A program made the translations under genes and the position numbers. DNA of 64,000 bases, from positions 1 to 64,000 of the forward strand of contig MSTD01000010.1 in the NCBI GenBank assembly GCA_001942045.1, read 5' to 3'. The notes under the pieces were generated by a model. That model was not told the origin of the DNA. It ran no database searches and saw nothing but the letters and a program-made list of their open reading frames with translations. Below, piece after piece: positions 30,112 through 39,324 of this stretch (its first letter is position 1; each line of letters opens with the position of its first letter). The DNA comes from Mycolicibacterium porcinum. GTDB taxonomy: Bacteria > Actinomycetota > Actinomycetes > Mycobacteriales > Mycobacteriaceae.

Positions 30112-32718
30112 TCAGCGGTGCCGTCGAGGTAACAGGGCGATCAGCTCGGCGCGGGTAGACACCCCGGTTTTCGCCATGGCTCGGTAGATATGGCCCTCGA
30201 CGGTGCGCACGGACAACCGCAGCCGCTCGGCGATCGCCCGACTGGACAGTCCTGCACCGATCAACATGGCGATCTCACGTTCCCGATCGGTCAACGGCAG
30301 GCGTTCGGCGGCGGCGAGCACCGCGGGCGTGGCCGCTCCACCACAGGACTCCGCCAACGCCATGGCCCGGGCCGCCGACGCCATCGCCGAGCCGCGCATG
30401 TCTTTGCGGCGGTAAGCCGCGGCCGCCAAACCCGCCGCGTCAGCCGCGGCCACCAGATCTCCGAAATTCTCGAATTCGATTGACGCCGTGGCCAACCCAT
30501 CTCCGTCGTCGCGGGCGAGTGCACGGGACAGCGCTACGGCGGCGCCTACCCGCGGGCCTTCGACGAGCCCGGTCAGTTCGTCGAGCCGCTGTGTGCGGGA
30601 ATGGTCACCGAACTGCGCCGCGATCTGTAGACACCACACTTCGGCGGCCAGTTGCCCGTTGGCCGCGGCGGTTTCGGCCGCTGCGTGGGCGATCTCGACG
30701 GCCTCAGATACCGCACCCTGGGTCGCGGCGCCCCAGGCCCGAACCAGCGTGTGCTCGTACGTGAGATAGCGCCAGCTGACGTGGCGGCGTTCGTCGAGGT
30801 CGACCAGGGCGCTGTCGTCGGCGAGGCCCCGGATGGCCAGCGCGGTGACCCGGGGCAGGTGAAAGCGGTAGCCGAATCCGTTCGACTCCCCCGCGGCCCG
30901 CATCATCTCGACCGCCGGATCGAGCAGTTCGGCTGCGATGCCGAGGGCACCGGCGCCGACGGCGGCACGGCCGGCCAGGGCGGCACCGAACAGTTGCGCC
31001 GCGCCGGGTCGCTCGGCGGCTCGCCGACTCAGCTGCTCGGCCTCCTCACGCGCCTCACGGATCCGCCCGGCCAGCAGCAACGCGCCGATGTGCGCGTCGG
31101 CGATGACGAACCGGGTGTGCGCCGCATCGAACGAACCGTCCGTGATGCGGTAACCGACGTGCGCCGCCGTGACGGCCTCGTCGGCGCGACCGGCATCGCC
31201 GGCCGATGCGGCCACGGCCCATGCGGTCACCGCACCCACGATGGCGGGCAGAGACACCAGATCCAAACCTTCGGAGGCGGCGCGGGCCCGCTCAGGCTCG
31301 CCCATCGCGGCCCAGTACACCGTGTAGAACGCGTCGATCGCGGCCCGGGACGCCGCCGGGATGCCCGCCGCCGCTTCGTCGATATATTGCTTCGTGCCGA
31401 TCGGATCGGCAAGCGACCACAGCATGTTCGACGCTCGCAGGAACGCCAGCCTGGCCCGCCCGTCGTCGCTGAGATCGGCGGTGTCGATGGCATCGAGCAC
31501 AGCGTCGGACTCTTCACCGCGGCTGAGCCATGACAAGGCATGGGCCCGAATGAATTTCGCCTCCGCGTCGGCATTTGCCTCGATCGCGCTCTGGGCCAGC
31601 CGGTCGGCCAGAGCCATGTCGGACAACCACACCGCACCCTGTGCGGCGCGGGTCAGCAATTCGGGATCTGGCGCCAGGTCCGAGTCGAGCATCAGTGTGG
31701 CCCGCCTGACCACCACCCGCATGGCGTCGCGGTCCTCGCGGTCCCCGAGGGCATTGACCACCAGCCCCCGCAATCGACGCAAGCGAGAACCCGGTGCCCG
31801 GTTGCGTCGCACCTCCGCATACAGCGGGTGGGCGACGCGGACCTCGTGGTCGGCGGAATCGATTGTGATGAGCCCACGCGACTCGGCCGCGGCCACGGAA
31901 TCGGCATCGGTGATCGCGGTCAGCCGATCCAGCTGAATCGGCTCGGCCACCGCCAGAACGTCGACGACTTCGCTCACCGCCGGCGGCAGCGCACCGATCC
32001 GTGTCTCGATCAGTTCGACCAACCCGGGCGGCATCACCGGGTCTCCGGTCCACTGCCAGTAGCCGTCCTGACACGCGAGGCGGCCCTGGGTCACCTCCTG
32101 TTCGACGATATTCCGCAGGTAGAGCACGTTTCCTCTGGTGAGCCGCCACAACCGTTGCGCCGCATCGGCATCGAGAGGTCCACCGAGCGCCGCGGCCAAC
32201 AACTGGGTCGACTCGTCCCGGGACAACGGCTGCAGGTCCAGCCGCTCGAACCGGCCACGGTCGCATGCGGCCAGCACCTCGGCCGGTACCGGCGTACCGG
32301 TGCGCACGGTCAGCAGGAGTTTGGCGGCTCCGCGCTGCACGATCTGCTGCAGCACGAAACCCGACAAACCGTCGAGCAAGTGCGCGTCGTCGACGCAGAT
32401 CAGCACCGGCCGGCCGTCAGAAGCGGAGGTCAGGCCCTCGAGCACCCGACCCACGAGCGCCACGCTGTCGGCGTCCGAGGTTCCCACCCACCTCGCGAAC
32501 GTCCCCAATGGCAGCGCGCGGGCCGCGGACGTTCCTACCGTCCAGCGGGTTTCGTAACCGTTGCCACCCGCCGTCGAGAGCGCTTCCCGGGCGATACGGC
32601 TCTTGCCAACCCCGGCGTTCCCATAGATCACGATCCCGGACAGCTCGGTGGAGTCCAGCGCGGCGTCGATCAGCCGGGTCTCCTCCACCCGCCCTGTCAG
32701 CGGCCAAGCGAGTCGCAC
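30112..32718 (-). CDS. Large LuxR-family regulator with AAA ATPase domain
   Basis: The 868-residue protein has a P-loop GNAGVGKS (33-40) and Walker B VLICVDDAH (105-113) in a STAND-type ATPase domain. A long helical region follows (about 330-780) likely to form TPR-like repeats. The C-terminus has a LuxR/GerE helix-turn-helix (about 804-860, LTDREREIAMLIGAGLSSRAIAERLRLSVRTVEGHIYRAM). This is the architecture of MalT/LAL regulators, in which a ligand and ATP trigger oligomerisation and activation. The start is GTG at 32718. No target is evident; nearby genes are varied. A small inverted repeat (32743-32763) lies just upstream. Confidence 0.9.
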   Translation of the reverse strand: MRLAWPLTGRVEETRLIDAALDSTELSGIVIYGNAGVGKSRIAREALSTAGGNGYETRWTVGTSAARALPLGTFARWVGTSDADSVALVGRVLEGLTSASDGRPVLICVDDAHLLDGLSGFVLQQIVQRGAAKLLLTVRTGTPVPAEVLAACDRGRFERLDLQPLSRDESTQLLAAALGGPLDADAAQRLWRLTRGNVLYLRNIVEQEVTQGRLACQDGYWQWTGDPVMPPGLVELIETRIGALPPAVSEVVDVLAVAEPIQLDRLTAITDADSVAAAESRGLITIDSADHEVRVAHPLYAEVRRNRAPGSRLRRLRGLVVNALGDREDRDAMRVVVRRATLMLDSDLAPDPELLTRAAQGAVWLSDMALADRLAQSAIEANADAEAKFIRAHALSWLSRGEESDAVLDAIDTADLSDDGRARLAFLRASNMLWSLADPIGTKQYIDEAAAGIPAASRAAIDAFYTVYWAAMGEPERARAASEGLDLVSLPAIVGAVTAWAVAASAGDAGRADEAVTAAHVGYRITDGSFDAAHTRFVIADAHIGALLLAGRIREAREEAEQLSRRAAERPGAAQLFGAALAGRAAVGAGALGIAAELLDPAVEMMRAAGESNGFGYRFHLPRVTALAIRGLADDSALVDLDERRHVSWRYLTYEHTLVRAWGAATQGAVSEAVEIAHAAAETAAANGQLAAEVWCLQIAAQFGDHSRTQRLDELTGLVEGPRVGAAVALSRALARDDGDGLATASIEFENFGDLVAAADAAGLAAAAYRRKDMRGSAMASAARAMALAESCGGAATPAVLAAAERLPLTDREREIAMLIGAGLSSRAIAERLRLSVRTVEGHIYRAMAKTGVSTRAELIALLPRRHR

Positions 32719-32742
32719 GCAACGAGATTAGGCCGACGCCCG

Positions 32743-32763
32743 GTCGTTAGCAGCGTTAACGAC
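32743..32763. promoter_or_regulatory. Inverted repeat upstream of the LuxR-family gene
   Basis: GTCGTTA and TAACGAC are separated by 7 bases. The repeat lies 25 bases before the GTG of the LuxR regulator and after the DinB gene stop at 32806. It could be an operator or a weak terminator; there is no T-run. Confidence 0.35.
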
Positions 32764-32805
32764 GAACTTGGACGCCGCCGGCCTGCGCGTCGACCCGATG
32801 CCCGG

Positions 32806-33300
32806 TCAGCGACCCGTCGTGCCGTCGATCAGTTCACGCAGAATATCGGCGTGACCAGCATGGCGACCGGTCTCTTCGATCATGTGGGTGAGCGCCCAAC
32901 GGACGGTGGGCGCAGGCCGTCCTGAAGGCGACCGGCGAACCGGCGCCCCGAGGTCGGTGCAGGCGTCGAGCACCTCGTTGGCGCGCTCGACGGCATCCCG
33001 GTAGCGGGCCACCACATCGGCCACGGCGTCCGACGGTTCAACCGTGAACGTCGCCGGCCAGTCGGTGACCTCATCACCGAGAAAGATCCACCGTTCGACA
33101 TTGGTCAGGTGATTCAGCAGGCCGAGCAGCGTTGTGCCCGACGGCACCGGAGACGTTCGGGCCATCGGTTCGGGCGCGCCGTCGACCTTCGCGGCGACCG
33201 ACGTCCGGAGGTAATCGAGAAACCCCCGGAGAACCTCGGTTTCGGTGTTCGCCGTCCGCGGCGGCGGATTGTCGTGCCTCCTGCGCTGGTCTGTGTGCAC
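32806..33300 (-). CDS. DinB/DUF664-family protein (putative metalloenzyme)
   Basis: The 164-residue protein has the DinB four-helix-bundle features: LLGLLNHLTNVERWIF with a metal-binding His in the first half, then WALTHMIEETGRHAGHADILREL near the C-terminus with the two further histidines. This is the H...HxxxH pattern that binds nickel or zinc in DinB/YfiT proteins, some of which are mycothiol- or bacillithiol-dependent transferases. The substrate is unknown. The start is GTG at 33300. It stands between the LuxR regulator and the redox operon, 64 bases past the flavoprotein stop. Confidence 0.85.
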   Translation of the reverse strand: MHTDQRRRHDNPPPRTANTETEVLRGFLDYLRTSVAAKVDGAPEPMARTSPVPSGTTLLGLLNHLTNVERWIFLGDEVTDWPATFTVEPSDAVADVVARYRDAVERANEVLDACTDLGAPVRRSPSGRPAPTVRWALTHMIEETGRHAGHADILRELIDGTTGR

Positions 33301-33363
33301 GATGCCCAGTATCAGCGCGGCCGCGCCCTACGGCACGGATCTTGCCGTCCGGGCAAATGCGGC

Positions 33364-36051
33364 TCAGCCAGCCAGTGCCTGACGCGCGTACGCACGCACG
33401 TCGGCGTCACTGTCCTCCAGTGCCACAGCGAGGGCGTGCCGCGCGGTCGATTCCGAACTCGCCCATCGGCTCAGGCTCAGCACCGCGGCCTTGCGCACGT
33501 CCAGATGCTGGTCGTCGAGCGCCCGCGTCAAGGTGGGAACCGCCACTTCCGGAACGGCGCCGGCCAACGCCCGGGCCGCGCCCTGCCGGATCTGCCAGGC
33601 CGACTCGGTGAACGCCTTCTCCACGCTGACCACGTCGTCATCGGTGCAGCCCACGGCACCGAGGGCGGCCAGGGCCGCCGCCCTGACCAGTGGGTCAGGG
33701 TCGTCGAGAGCCACGCGCACCGCATCGGCACCGGCCCGCAGGGTCGCCAACCCACCCACCGCGGCGATCCGCACTTCCCGGTTCTCGTCGGAGGTGGCGG
33801 CCGCGACCCCGGCGTGGTCATCGACGGACACGAGGGCCCGGACCGCCTCGATCCGCACCCGGTGGTCGGCGTCGGTCGATGCGACGCGGTACGCCTGGCC
33901 GTTGCCGACCCGCCGCGAGCTCAGCAGATACACCGTGACGGCCCGGACCAGCGGGTCGGCCGAATGCAGTCGGTCGACGAACGCCTCGGGGTCGGGCAGG
34001 ACCTCGACGAGTTCACGTACCGCGTCGGCGGTTTCGCGCCGCACCCCGGCGTCGTCGTCGGCCAGTGCCGCCACCAGCACCGGCTGATATCCGTCGGGCA
34101 GATGCTCGACGAGGGTGGCGACCGCGGTTCGGCGCACGCCGGCATCTGAATCTGCCAGGTAGGTGCTCAGATCCTCCAGCGAGGGCTCTTCCAGGGCCAG
34201 GACCGCGGCGATACGCGGTGACGGAGGTTGCCCCGACCCGGCATCGCGGACCCGGGAACGTTCGGCCGCCGGGGCGCGGCCCCCGTGCAGGTGCGGCTGT
34301 TCGACGGCGGTCACCGGATCCTGCGAAGTCAGGTGGTCCAGCTCGGGCACCGCGACGAAATACGGTGCCACCGGCCGCTTCACGAACTTCATCGCCCCGT
34401 CGGCGTCCTTGTAGAGGTTGAGGTGATAGCGCCACTGCGCGTCGTCGCGCTCCGGCAGGTCGGCCCGTTCGTGGTACAGCCCCCAGCGCGATTCGGTCCG
34501 GGTCAGCGAGGAGCGGGCCGCCATCTCCGCGCAGTCTCGGATGAAGGACACTTCCGCGGCACGCATCAACTCGTGCGGCGTGCGCGCTCCGATGCCCTCG
34601 ACCTCGGCCGCCATCCGCTCGAAGGTCTGCACCGCGATCGACAGCTTGGTGGCGGTCTTCGGCGGTGCCACATAGTCGTTGACGAACCGCCGCAGCTTGA
34701 ATTCGACCTGCGGTTGCGGCGGACCGTCCGGGTGCCGCAGCGGACGATAGATGAGTTCGTGTGCCTCGGCCACCTGCTCGGCCGGAAGGTCTTCGGGTGC
34801 AGCCACTTCCGGCAGGGTCGACGCGGCATGTTCGCCGGCGAGATCGCCGTAGACGAAGGCGCCGATCATGTAGTTGTGCGGCACACACGCCAGGTCCCCG
34901 GCCGCGTACAGCCCGGGCACTGTGGTGCGGGCATGCTCGTCCACCCATACCCCCGATGCGGAATGACCTGAGCACAAGCCGATCTCGGAGATGTGCATCT
35001 CGATGTCGTGGGTGCGATAGTCGTGCCCGCGATTGGCGTGGAACGTTCCCCGGGTGGGTCGTTCCGTGGTGTGCAGAATGTTCTCCAGGGTGGTCAGCGT
35101 TTCATCGGGCAGATGGCTGACCTTGAGGTAGATCGGCCCGCGGGCGGATTCGATCTCCTCCTTGACTTCCGCCATCATCTGACCCGACCAGTAGTCGGAG
35201 TCGACGAACCGCTCCCCCAACGCATTGACCTGATATCCGCCGAACGGATTGGCCACATACGCGCACGCCGGGCCGTTGTAGTCCTTGATCAGCGGATTGA
35301 CCTGGAAGCACTCGATTCCGGAGAGCTCGGCCCCGGCATGGTAGGCCATCGCGTAGCCGTCGCCGGCGTTGGTCGGGTTCTCATAGGTGCCGTACAGGTA
35401 CCCCGAGGCGGGCAGGCCGAGGCGCCCGCACGCACCCGTGGACAGGATCACGGCCTTGGCCGCCACGGTGACGAATTCCCCGGTGCGGGTGTTGAATGCG
35501 GCCGCACCCACCGCCCTGCCGCCTTGGGTCAGCACCCGCACCGGCATGAATCGGTTCTCGATGCGGATCTTCTCGCGCATCGAGCGTTGCCGCAGCACCC
35601 GGTACAGCGCCTTCTTGACGTCCTTGCCCTCGGGCATCGGCAGCACGTAGGAACCGGACCGGTGCACACGCCGCACGGCGTACTCACCGTGCTCGTCTTT
35701 CTCGAATTTCACGCCGTACCGCTCCAGCCGCTGGACCATGGCGAATCCACGGGTCGCGGTCTGATAGACGGTCCGTTGGTTGACGATTCCGTCGTTGGCC
35801 CGGGTGATCTCGGCGACGTAGTCCTCGGGCTCGGCCTTGCCGGGGATCACGGCGTTGTTGACGCCGTCCATGCCCATCGCCAGCGCACCGGAATGTCGCA
35901 CGTGGGCCTTCTCCAGCAGCAGCACCTGCGCACCGTTCTCGGCAGCAGTCAACGCCGCCATGGTGCCGGCGGTGCCGCCGCCGATCACCAGTACGTCGCA
36001 GTCGATCCGGATCGCGTCATCGATGTCGGGAATCTCGGTCAGTTCAGTCAC
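33364..36051 (-). CDS. AprA-like flavoprotein fused to HEAT-type repeats
   Basis: The 895-residue protein has an FAD-binding fold at the N-terminus (GGGTAG at 24-29, then LLLEK). A fumarate reductase/AprA-type body runs to about residue 590, with SGALAMGMDGVN, RTGEFVTVAAKAVILSTGACG, RGPIYLKVSHLPDE and VPGLYAAGDLACVPHNYM. The SGALAMGMDGVN segment looks more like AprA (adenylylsulfate reductase alpha) than fumarate reductase. A Pro/Ala-rich linker leads to about 270 residues (626-895) of HEAT-type repeats (DSDAGVRRTAVATL, DPDPLVRAAALAAL, DQHLDVRKAAVLSL). Start is GTG at 36051, overlapping the ATPase stop by 4 bases. It is the last gene of the operon. The reaction is unknown; the repeats probably hold a partner. 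Close relatives are often labelled only fumarate reductase flavoprotein. Confidence 0.85.
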   Translation of the reverse strand: MTELTEIPDIDDAIRIDCDVLVIGGGTAGTMAALTAAENGAQVLLLEKAHVRHSGALAMGMDGVNNAVIPGKAEPEDYVAEITRANDGIVNQRTVYQTATRGFAMVQRLERYGVKFEKDEHGEYAVRRVHRSGSYVLPMPEGKDVKKALYRVLRQRSMREKIRIENRFMPVRVLTQGGRAVGAAAFNTRTGEFVTVAAKAVILSTGACGRLGLPASGYLYGTYENPTNAGDGYAMAYHAGAELSGIECFQVNPLIKDYNGPACAYVANPFGGYQVNALGERFVDSDYWSGQMMAEVKEEIESARGPIYLKVSHLPDETLTTLENILHTTERPTRGTFHANRGHDYRTHDIEMHISEIGLCSGHSASGVWVDEHARTTVPGLYAAGDLACVPHNYMIGAFVYGDLAGEHAASTLPEVAAPEDLPAEQVAEAHELIYRPLRHPDGPPQPQVEFKLRRFVNDYVAPPKTATKLSIAVQTFERMAAEVEGIGARTPHELMRAAEVSFIRDCAEMAARSSLTRTESRWGLYHERADLPERDDAQWRYHLNLYKDADGAMKFVKRPVAPYFVAVPELDHLTSQDPVTAVEQPHLHGGRAPAAERSRVRDAGSGQPPSPRIAAVLALEEPSLEDLSTYLADSDAGVRRTAVATLVEHLPDGYQPVLVAALADDDAGVRRETADAVRELVEVLPDPEAFVDRLHSADPLVRAVTVYLLSSRRVGNGQAYRVASTDADHRVRIEAVRALVSVDDHAGVAAATSDENREVRIAAVGGLATLRAGADAVRVALDDPDPLVRAAALAALGAVGCTDDDVVSVEKAFTESAWQIRQGAARALAGAVPEVAVPTLTRALDDQHLDVRKAAVLSLSRWASSESTARHALAVALEDSDADVRAYARQALAG

Positions 36052-36803
36052 GGTTGCTCCAGGGCGGCGATGATCTCGGCGCGCAGCGCGGATCGTTCGG
36101 GATGGTCGGTTCTGGGCTGGGACACCTCGATGAGCGCACGTAGCGGCTGTCCGGCGCGACCGAGCACCGCTACGCGGTCTCCGAGCGTGAGTGCTTCGTC
36201 GACGTCGTGGGTGACGAACACGATCGTCGTCGGATGGGCCTGCCAGGTGTCGATCAGCAGCCGCTGCATGGCTGCCCGGGTCTGGGTGTCCAGCGCGGCG
36301 AACGGCTCGTCCATCATGACCGCACGCGGTGCACCGGCCAGGCCGCGGGCCAGCTGGACGCGCTGCCGCATACCGCCGGACAGGTTCTTGGGCAGGAAGT
36401 CGGCGAACCCGGACAGACCGACCTCGTCGATCCAACGATCGGCCCGCTCGCGACGCGTCGCTTTCGGTTCACCCCGCAATTGCAGGGCCAGTTCGATATT
36501 CGACCGCACCGTGCGCCACGGCAGCAGCGCGCTGTCCTGGAACACCATGCCGCGGTCGCGGGACGTGGTGGTGACCGGATCGCCGTCGGCCAGCACCCGA
36601 CCCGCGTCGGGTCGCAGCAGTCCGGTCAACGCACGCAACAACGTGGACTTGCCGCAGCCGGACGGACCGGTGAGCACCAGGATCTCGCCGGGCTCGACCG
36701 TGAGACTCAGGTTGTCGATCACCGGAGCACCGGTGTAGGACAACCGGATTCGGTCAAGTTCCAATCTCATGCCGGAGGCGGTGGCGGTCGCGGTGGGACT
36801 CAT
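36048..36803 (-). CDS. ABC transporter ATPase, nitrate/sulfonate/taurine type
   Basis: The 251-residue ATPase has the Walker A motif TGPSGCGKS (about 44-52), the signature LSGGMRQRVQLARG (about 140-153), Walker B AVMMDEPFAALD and the switch histidine in VTHDVDEAL. It most resembles the SsuB/TauB/NrtD group. It overlaps the permease gene by 4 bases upstream and the flavoprotein by 4 bases downstream, so all are made together. With the permease and the lipoprotein at 37657-39087 it forms an importer. The substrate is unknown: sulfonates, sulfate esters, nitrate-like anions and bicarbonate are all used within this group. Confidence 0.92.
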   Translation of the reverse strand: MSPTATATASGMRLELDRIRLSYTGAPVIDNLSLTVEPGEILVLTGPSGCGKSTLLRALTGLLRPDAGRVLADGDPVTTTSRDRGMVFQDSALLPWRTVRSNIELALQLRGEPKATRRERADRWIDEVGLSGFADFLPKNLSGGMRQRVQLARGLAGAPRAVMMDEPFAALDTQTRAAMQRLLIDTWQAHPTTIVFVTHDVDEALTLGDRVAVLGRAGQPLRALIEVSQPRTDHPERSALRAEIIAALEQP

Positions 36804-37660
36804 CGCGTCGACTCCTCACCACGCGGCAGCCAGCGGGTGGCCCGGCGACCGATCAGTTCGACCGCCGCGGCGGTCACGAAGCCGAGAACACCGATCGTGA
36901 TGATGCCGACGAACACGTCGGGGTAGTTCAGCACCGTGTACGCCTGCCAGGTGCGGTATCCCACGCCGAGGCGACCCGAGATCATCTCGGCCGAGACCAC
37001 GCAGATCCAGGCCACTCCCATGCCGACCGAGAGCCCGCCGAACAGCCCGGGCAGGATGCCGGGGAGCACGACCTGGAGCAGCACGTCGAGGCGACCGCCA
37101 CCGAGGGTTCGCACTGAATCCTCCCAGATGGTCGGGAGGGCACACACCGCATGCCGGACACTGACCATGATCGGGAAGTAGGCGGCCAGGAACGTGATGA
37201 ACACGATTCCCGCCTCGTCGCTGGGGAACAGCAGGATCGCCACCGGCACCATGGCGATCGCCGGGATCGGCCGGGCCAGCTCGGTCAGCGGGCCGAAGAT
37301 GTCGGCGAACAACGCGGTGCGCCCCAACAGGATTCCGGTGACCACGCCGACGACCGCGGCGATTCCGAACCCGGTGAGAATCCGGATCAACGACTGGCCG
37401 AGGTCCAGCCAGTACTCCGGCGCGCCCAGCCGGTTCACCAGGGCGGCGGTGATCTCGGTGACCGTGGGCAGGGTGTCGAACCGTAGGCCCAGTCGCACGT
37501 CGTTCGCGGTCAGCAACTGCCACAGCACGATTGCGCTGACCACCGACGCCAGCCGGATCAGGCGATGCCGCCAGACCGAAGGCGCGCGCCGGGCGCGTTC
37601 CGTCTCCGGTGCAGTCGAAAGTCCGACGACGGCGACGGGGACGGCATCGGTGGTGGTCAT
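36800..37660 (-). CDS. ABC transporter permease, nitrate/sulfonate/taurine type
   Basis: The 286-residue protein has six predicted membrane helices and the cytoplasmic coupling loop EDSVRTLGGGRLDVLLQVVLPGILPGLFGGL that contacts the ATPase. It belongs with SsuC/TauC permeases. The ATG at 37660 overlaps the binding-protein stop by 4 bases (ATGA); a longer frame upstream lies within the binding-protein gene and has no family features. It is expected to work as a homodimer with the ATPase next door. Confidence 0.92.
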   Translation of the reverse strand: MTTTDAVPVAVVGLSTAPETERARRAPSVWRHRLIRLASVVSAIVLWQLLTANDVRLGLRFDTLPTVTEITAALVNRLGAPEYWLDLGQSLIRILTGFGIAAVVGVVTGILLGRTALFADIFGPLTELARPIPAIAMVPVAILLFPSDEAGIVFITFLAAYFPIMVSVRHAVCALPTIWEDSVRTLGGGRLDVLLQVVLPGILPGLFGGLSVGMGVAWICVVSAEMISGRLGVGYRTWQAYTVLNYPDVFVGIITIGVLGFVTAAAVELIGRRATRWLPRGEESTR

Positions 37661-39087
37661 ACCGCACCCGCCAGCGCTTGCCGGTAATCGACGATCGTGG
37701 TGCCCGGATGCGCGGCCGTGTAACGTTCGGCGCCGGCCTGGGTTCCGAACGGCAGGTAGCCCTCGGCACCGCCCGCCGGCAGGCGCACCCACACGGACTT
37801 GTCGGCGAACCACCGGGTGCCGAGTTCGGCATCGGAGATGTAGGCGGCGCGGACCTTCTTGCCCTCACCTTCTGCCTGCCGGATCGCCTTGAGCAGGCAG
37901 ACCGGTGTGGCGGCTGCGGTGGTGGTATCCGATCCGTCGACCCAGAGTTCGCCTGCGGTGGCGGGGTTGTCGACCGCGGTGTGGCACACCGGGTCGGTGC
38001 CGCTCAACGCCGACGGGTTGGCGTTCGAGTTCAGCGCCTTGTCGTAATCCTGGCTGCGTGCGGAGTACGCCGCCCGCAGCGGCCCGTCCTGCACGAAGCC
38101 GGCGACGTCGAGGTCGGCGAAGTTGTCGATCGACTTCAGGTAGGGCACATCGCCTTTGAGCGCGGCGACCAGCGACGGCTTGAGCGTGGCGTCGAACGAC
38201 GTGCCACCCGGACCGTTGTAGAGGTAGACCACCTCCTGCGGCAGCCCACTGCCCTCGGACACCAGTCGGGCCGCCTCCAGTGGCTTGGTGTTGAGGAAGT
38301 CGGTGGCATCCAACTGCGCCTGCAGGAACGCGTCGAGCACCTCCGGGTGCTCAGCCGCATAGGCCCGGCGGACCACTACACCGTGCAGGGTCGGGTAATT
38401 CAGTTCGGCCCCGTCGTAGAGCAGCTTGGCCTTGCCCTGCTGCACCAGCAGGCCCGGCCAGGCGACGAACTGCGAAAGCGCCTGTACCTGGCCGGATTCC
38501 AGCGCAGACGCGCCGACCTGCGGCTGCTGGTTGAGCACCTCCACACCGGTCTTCGCGTCGACACCGGCCTTGCCGAGGGCCTGCACCAGCATGCCGTGAC
38601 CGGCCGACCCGACGCTGGCCGAAACCTTCTTGCCGGCCAGATCGGTCAAAGACTTGGCCGGCGAATCCGGCGCCACCACAACCATGTTCAGCGCACCCTT
38701 CGGGTTGTACCCGGTGACCGACACGATCTCGGTCCTGGCGCGTTCGTTGGCCTGGGTCTTGGATCCGTTGATGAGCATCGGGTAGTCGCCCATCGAGCCG
38801 ATGTCGATCTTCTCGGCCACCATCTGTGCGGTGATGGGGGCACCGGTGTCGTAGTCCTGCCACGTCACGTTGTACTTGGTGCCGGTTCGCGTGGTGATGT
38901 CAGCCAGCCGGCGTTCCAGATACCCCTGGGCCCGCAGCAACGTGCCTGCGGTGACGGTGTTGATGGTCTTGGACTGGTAGCCGACGACGACGTCGACGGT
39001 GTCGGCAGACTTCGTCGCCGAATCGAGAGAGCATCCGGCCGTGGCGAGCGTCAGGCCGGCAGTCAGGGCGATCAGGGCTGTTTTCAC
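37657..39087 (-). CDS. Substrate-binding lipoprotein with a NosL-like C-terminal region
   Basis: The 476-residue protein has a lipoprotein signal (lipobox LATAGC, Cys19) and an SsuA/TauA-type binding domain (about 33-330), including DIGSMGDYPMLING and DLAGKKVSASVGSAGHGML. The last 115 residues are extra for this family. They contain DPVCHTAVDNP (Cys368), DGSDTTTAAATPVCLLKAI (Cys397), AAYISDAELGTRWFADKSVWV and GYLPFGTQAGAERYTAAHPG, a pattern close to NosL, the copper chaperone of nitrous oxide reductase. I infer a fusion of an ABC binding protein with a NosL-like domain. The start is GTG at 39087, 9 bases after the ferredoxin stop. The ligand is unknown; a metal or metal-bound compound is one possibility. 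Confidence 0.85.
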   Translation of the reverse strand: MKTALIALTAGLTLATAGCSLDSATKSADTVDVVVGYQSKTINTVTAGTLLRAQGYLERRLADITTRTGTKYNVTWQDYDTGAPITAQMVAEKIDIGSMGDYPMLINGSKTQANERARTEIVSVTGYNPKGALNMVVVAPDSPAKSLTDLAGKKVSASVGSAGHGMLVQALGKAGVDAKTGVEVLNQQPQVGASALESGQVQALSQFVAWPGLLVQQGKAKLLYDGAELNYPTLHGVVVRRAYAAEHPEVLDAFLQAQLDATDFLNTKPLEAARLVSEGSGLPQEVVYLYNGPGGTSFDATLKPSLVAALKGDVPYLKSIDNFADLDVAGFVQDGPLRAAYSARSQDYDKALNSNANPSALSGTDPVCHTAVDNPATAGELWVDGSDTTTAAATPVCLLKAIRQAEGEGKKVRAAYISDAELGTRWFADKSVWVRLPAGGAEGYLPFGTQAGAERYTAAHPGTTIVDYRQALAGAV

Positions 39088-39096
39088 TTGGGTCCT

Positions 39097-39324
39097 CTAG
39101 CGGATGAGGTAGGGCATGTTGACGGTGACGGCGCCGGTGGGACAGCGGGCCGCGCACGGGCCGCAATACCAGCACTCGTCGACATGCATGAATGCCTTGC
39201 CGTTCGCGGGGTTGATGGCCAGCGAATCAAGCGGGCACACGTCGACGCACAATGTGCAGCCCTCGATACACAGTGACTCGTCGATGGTCACCGGGACATC
39301 GGCGCGTTGATTGACCAGCGTCAT
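39097..39324 (-). CDS. Small dicluster [4Fe-4S] ferredoxin, AprB-like
   Basis: The 75-residue protein has two [4Fe-4S] motifs: Cys19, 23, 26 and 30 (CX3CX2CX3CP), and Cys51, 54, 57 and 61 (CX2CX2CX3CP). The first motif has one residue more than usual between its first two cysteines. The segment KAFMHVDECWYCGPCAARCP resembles AprB, the partner of AprA in adenylylsulfate reductase, but the long C-terminal tail of true AprB is missing. It most likely passes electrons to or from the flavoprotein at the end of the same operon. Its ATG at 39324 overlaps the GntR stop by 4 bases. Confidence 0.9.
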   Translation of the reverse strand: MTLVNQRADVPVTIDESLCIEGCTLCVDVCPLDSLAINPANGKAFMHVDECWYCGPCAARCPTGAVTVNMPYLIR

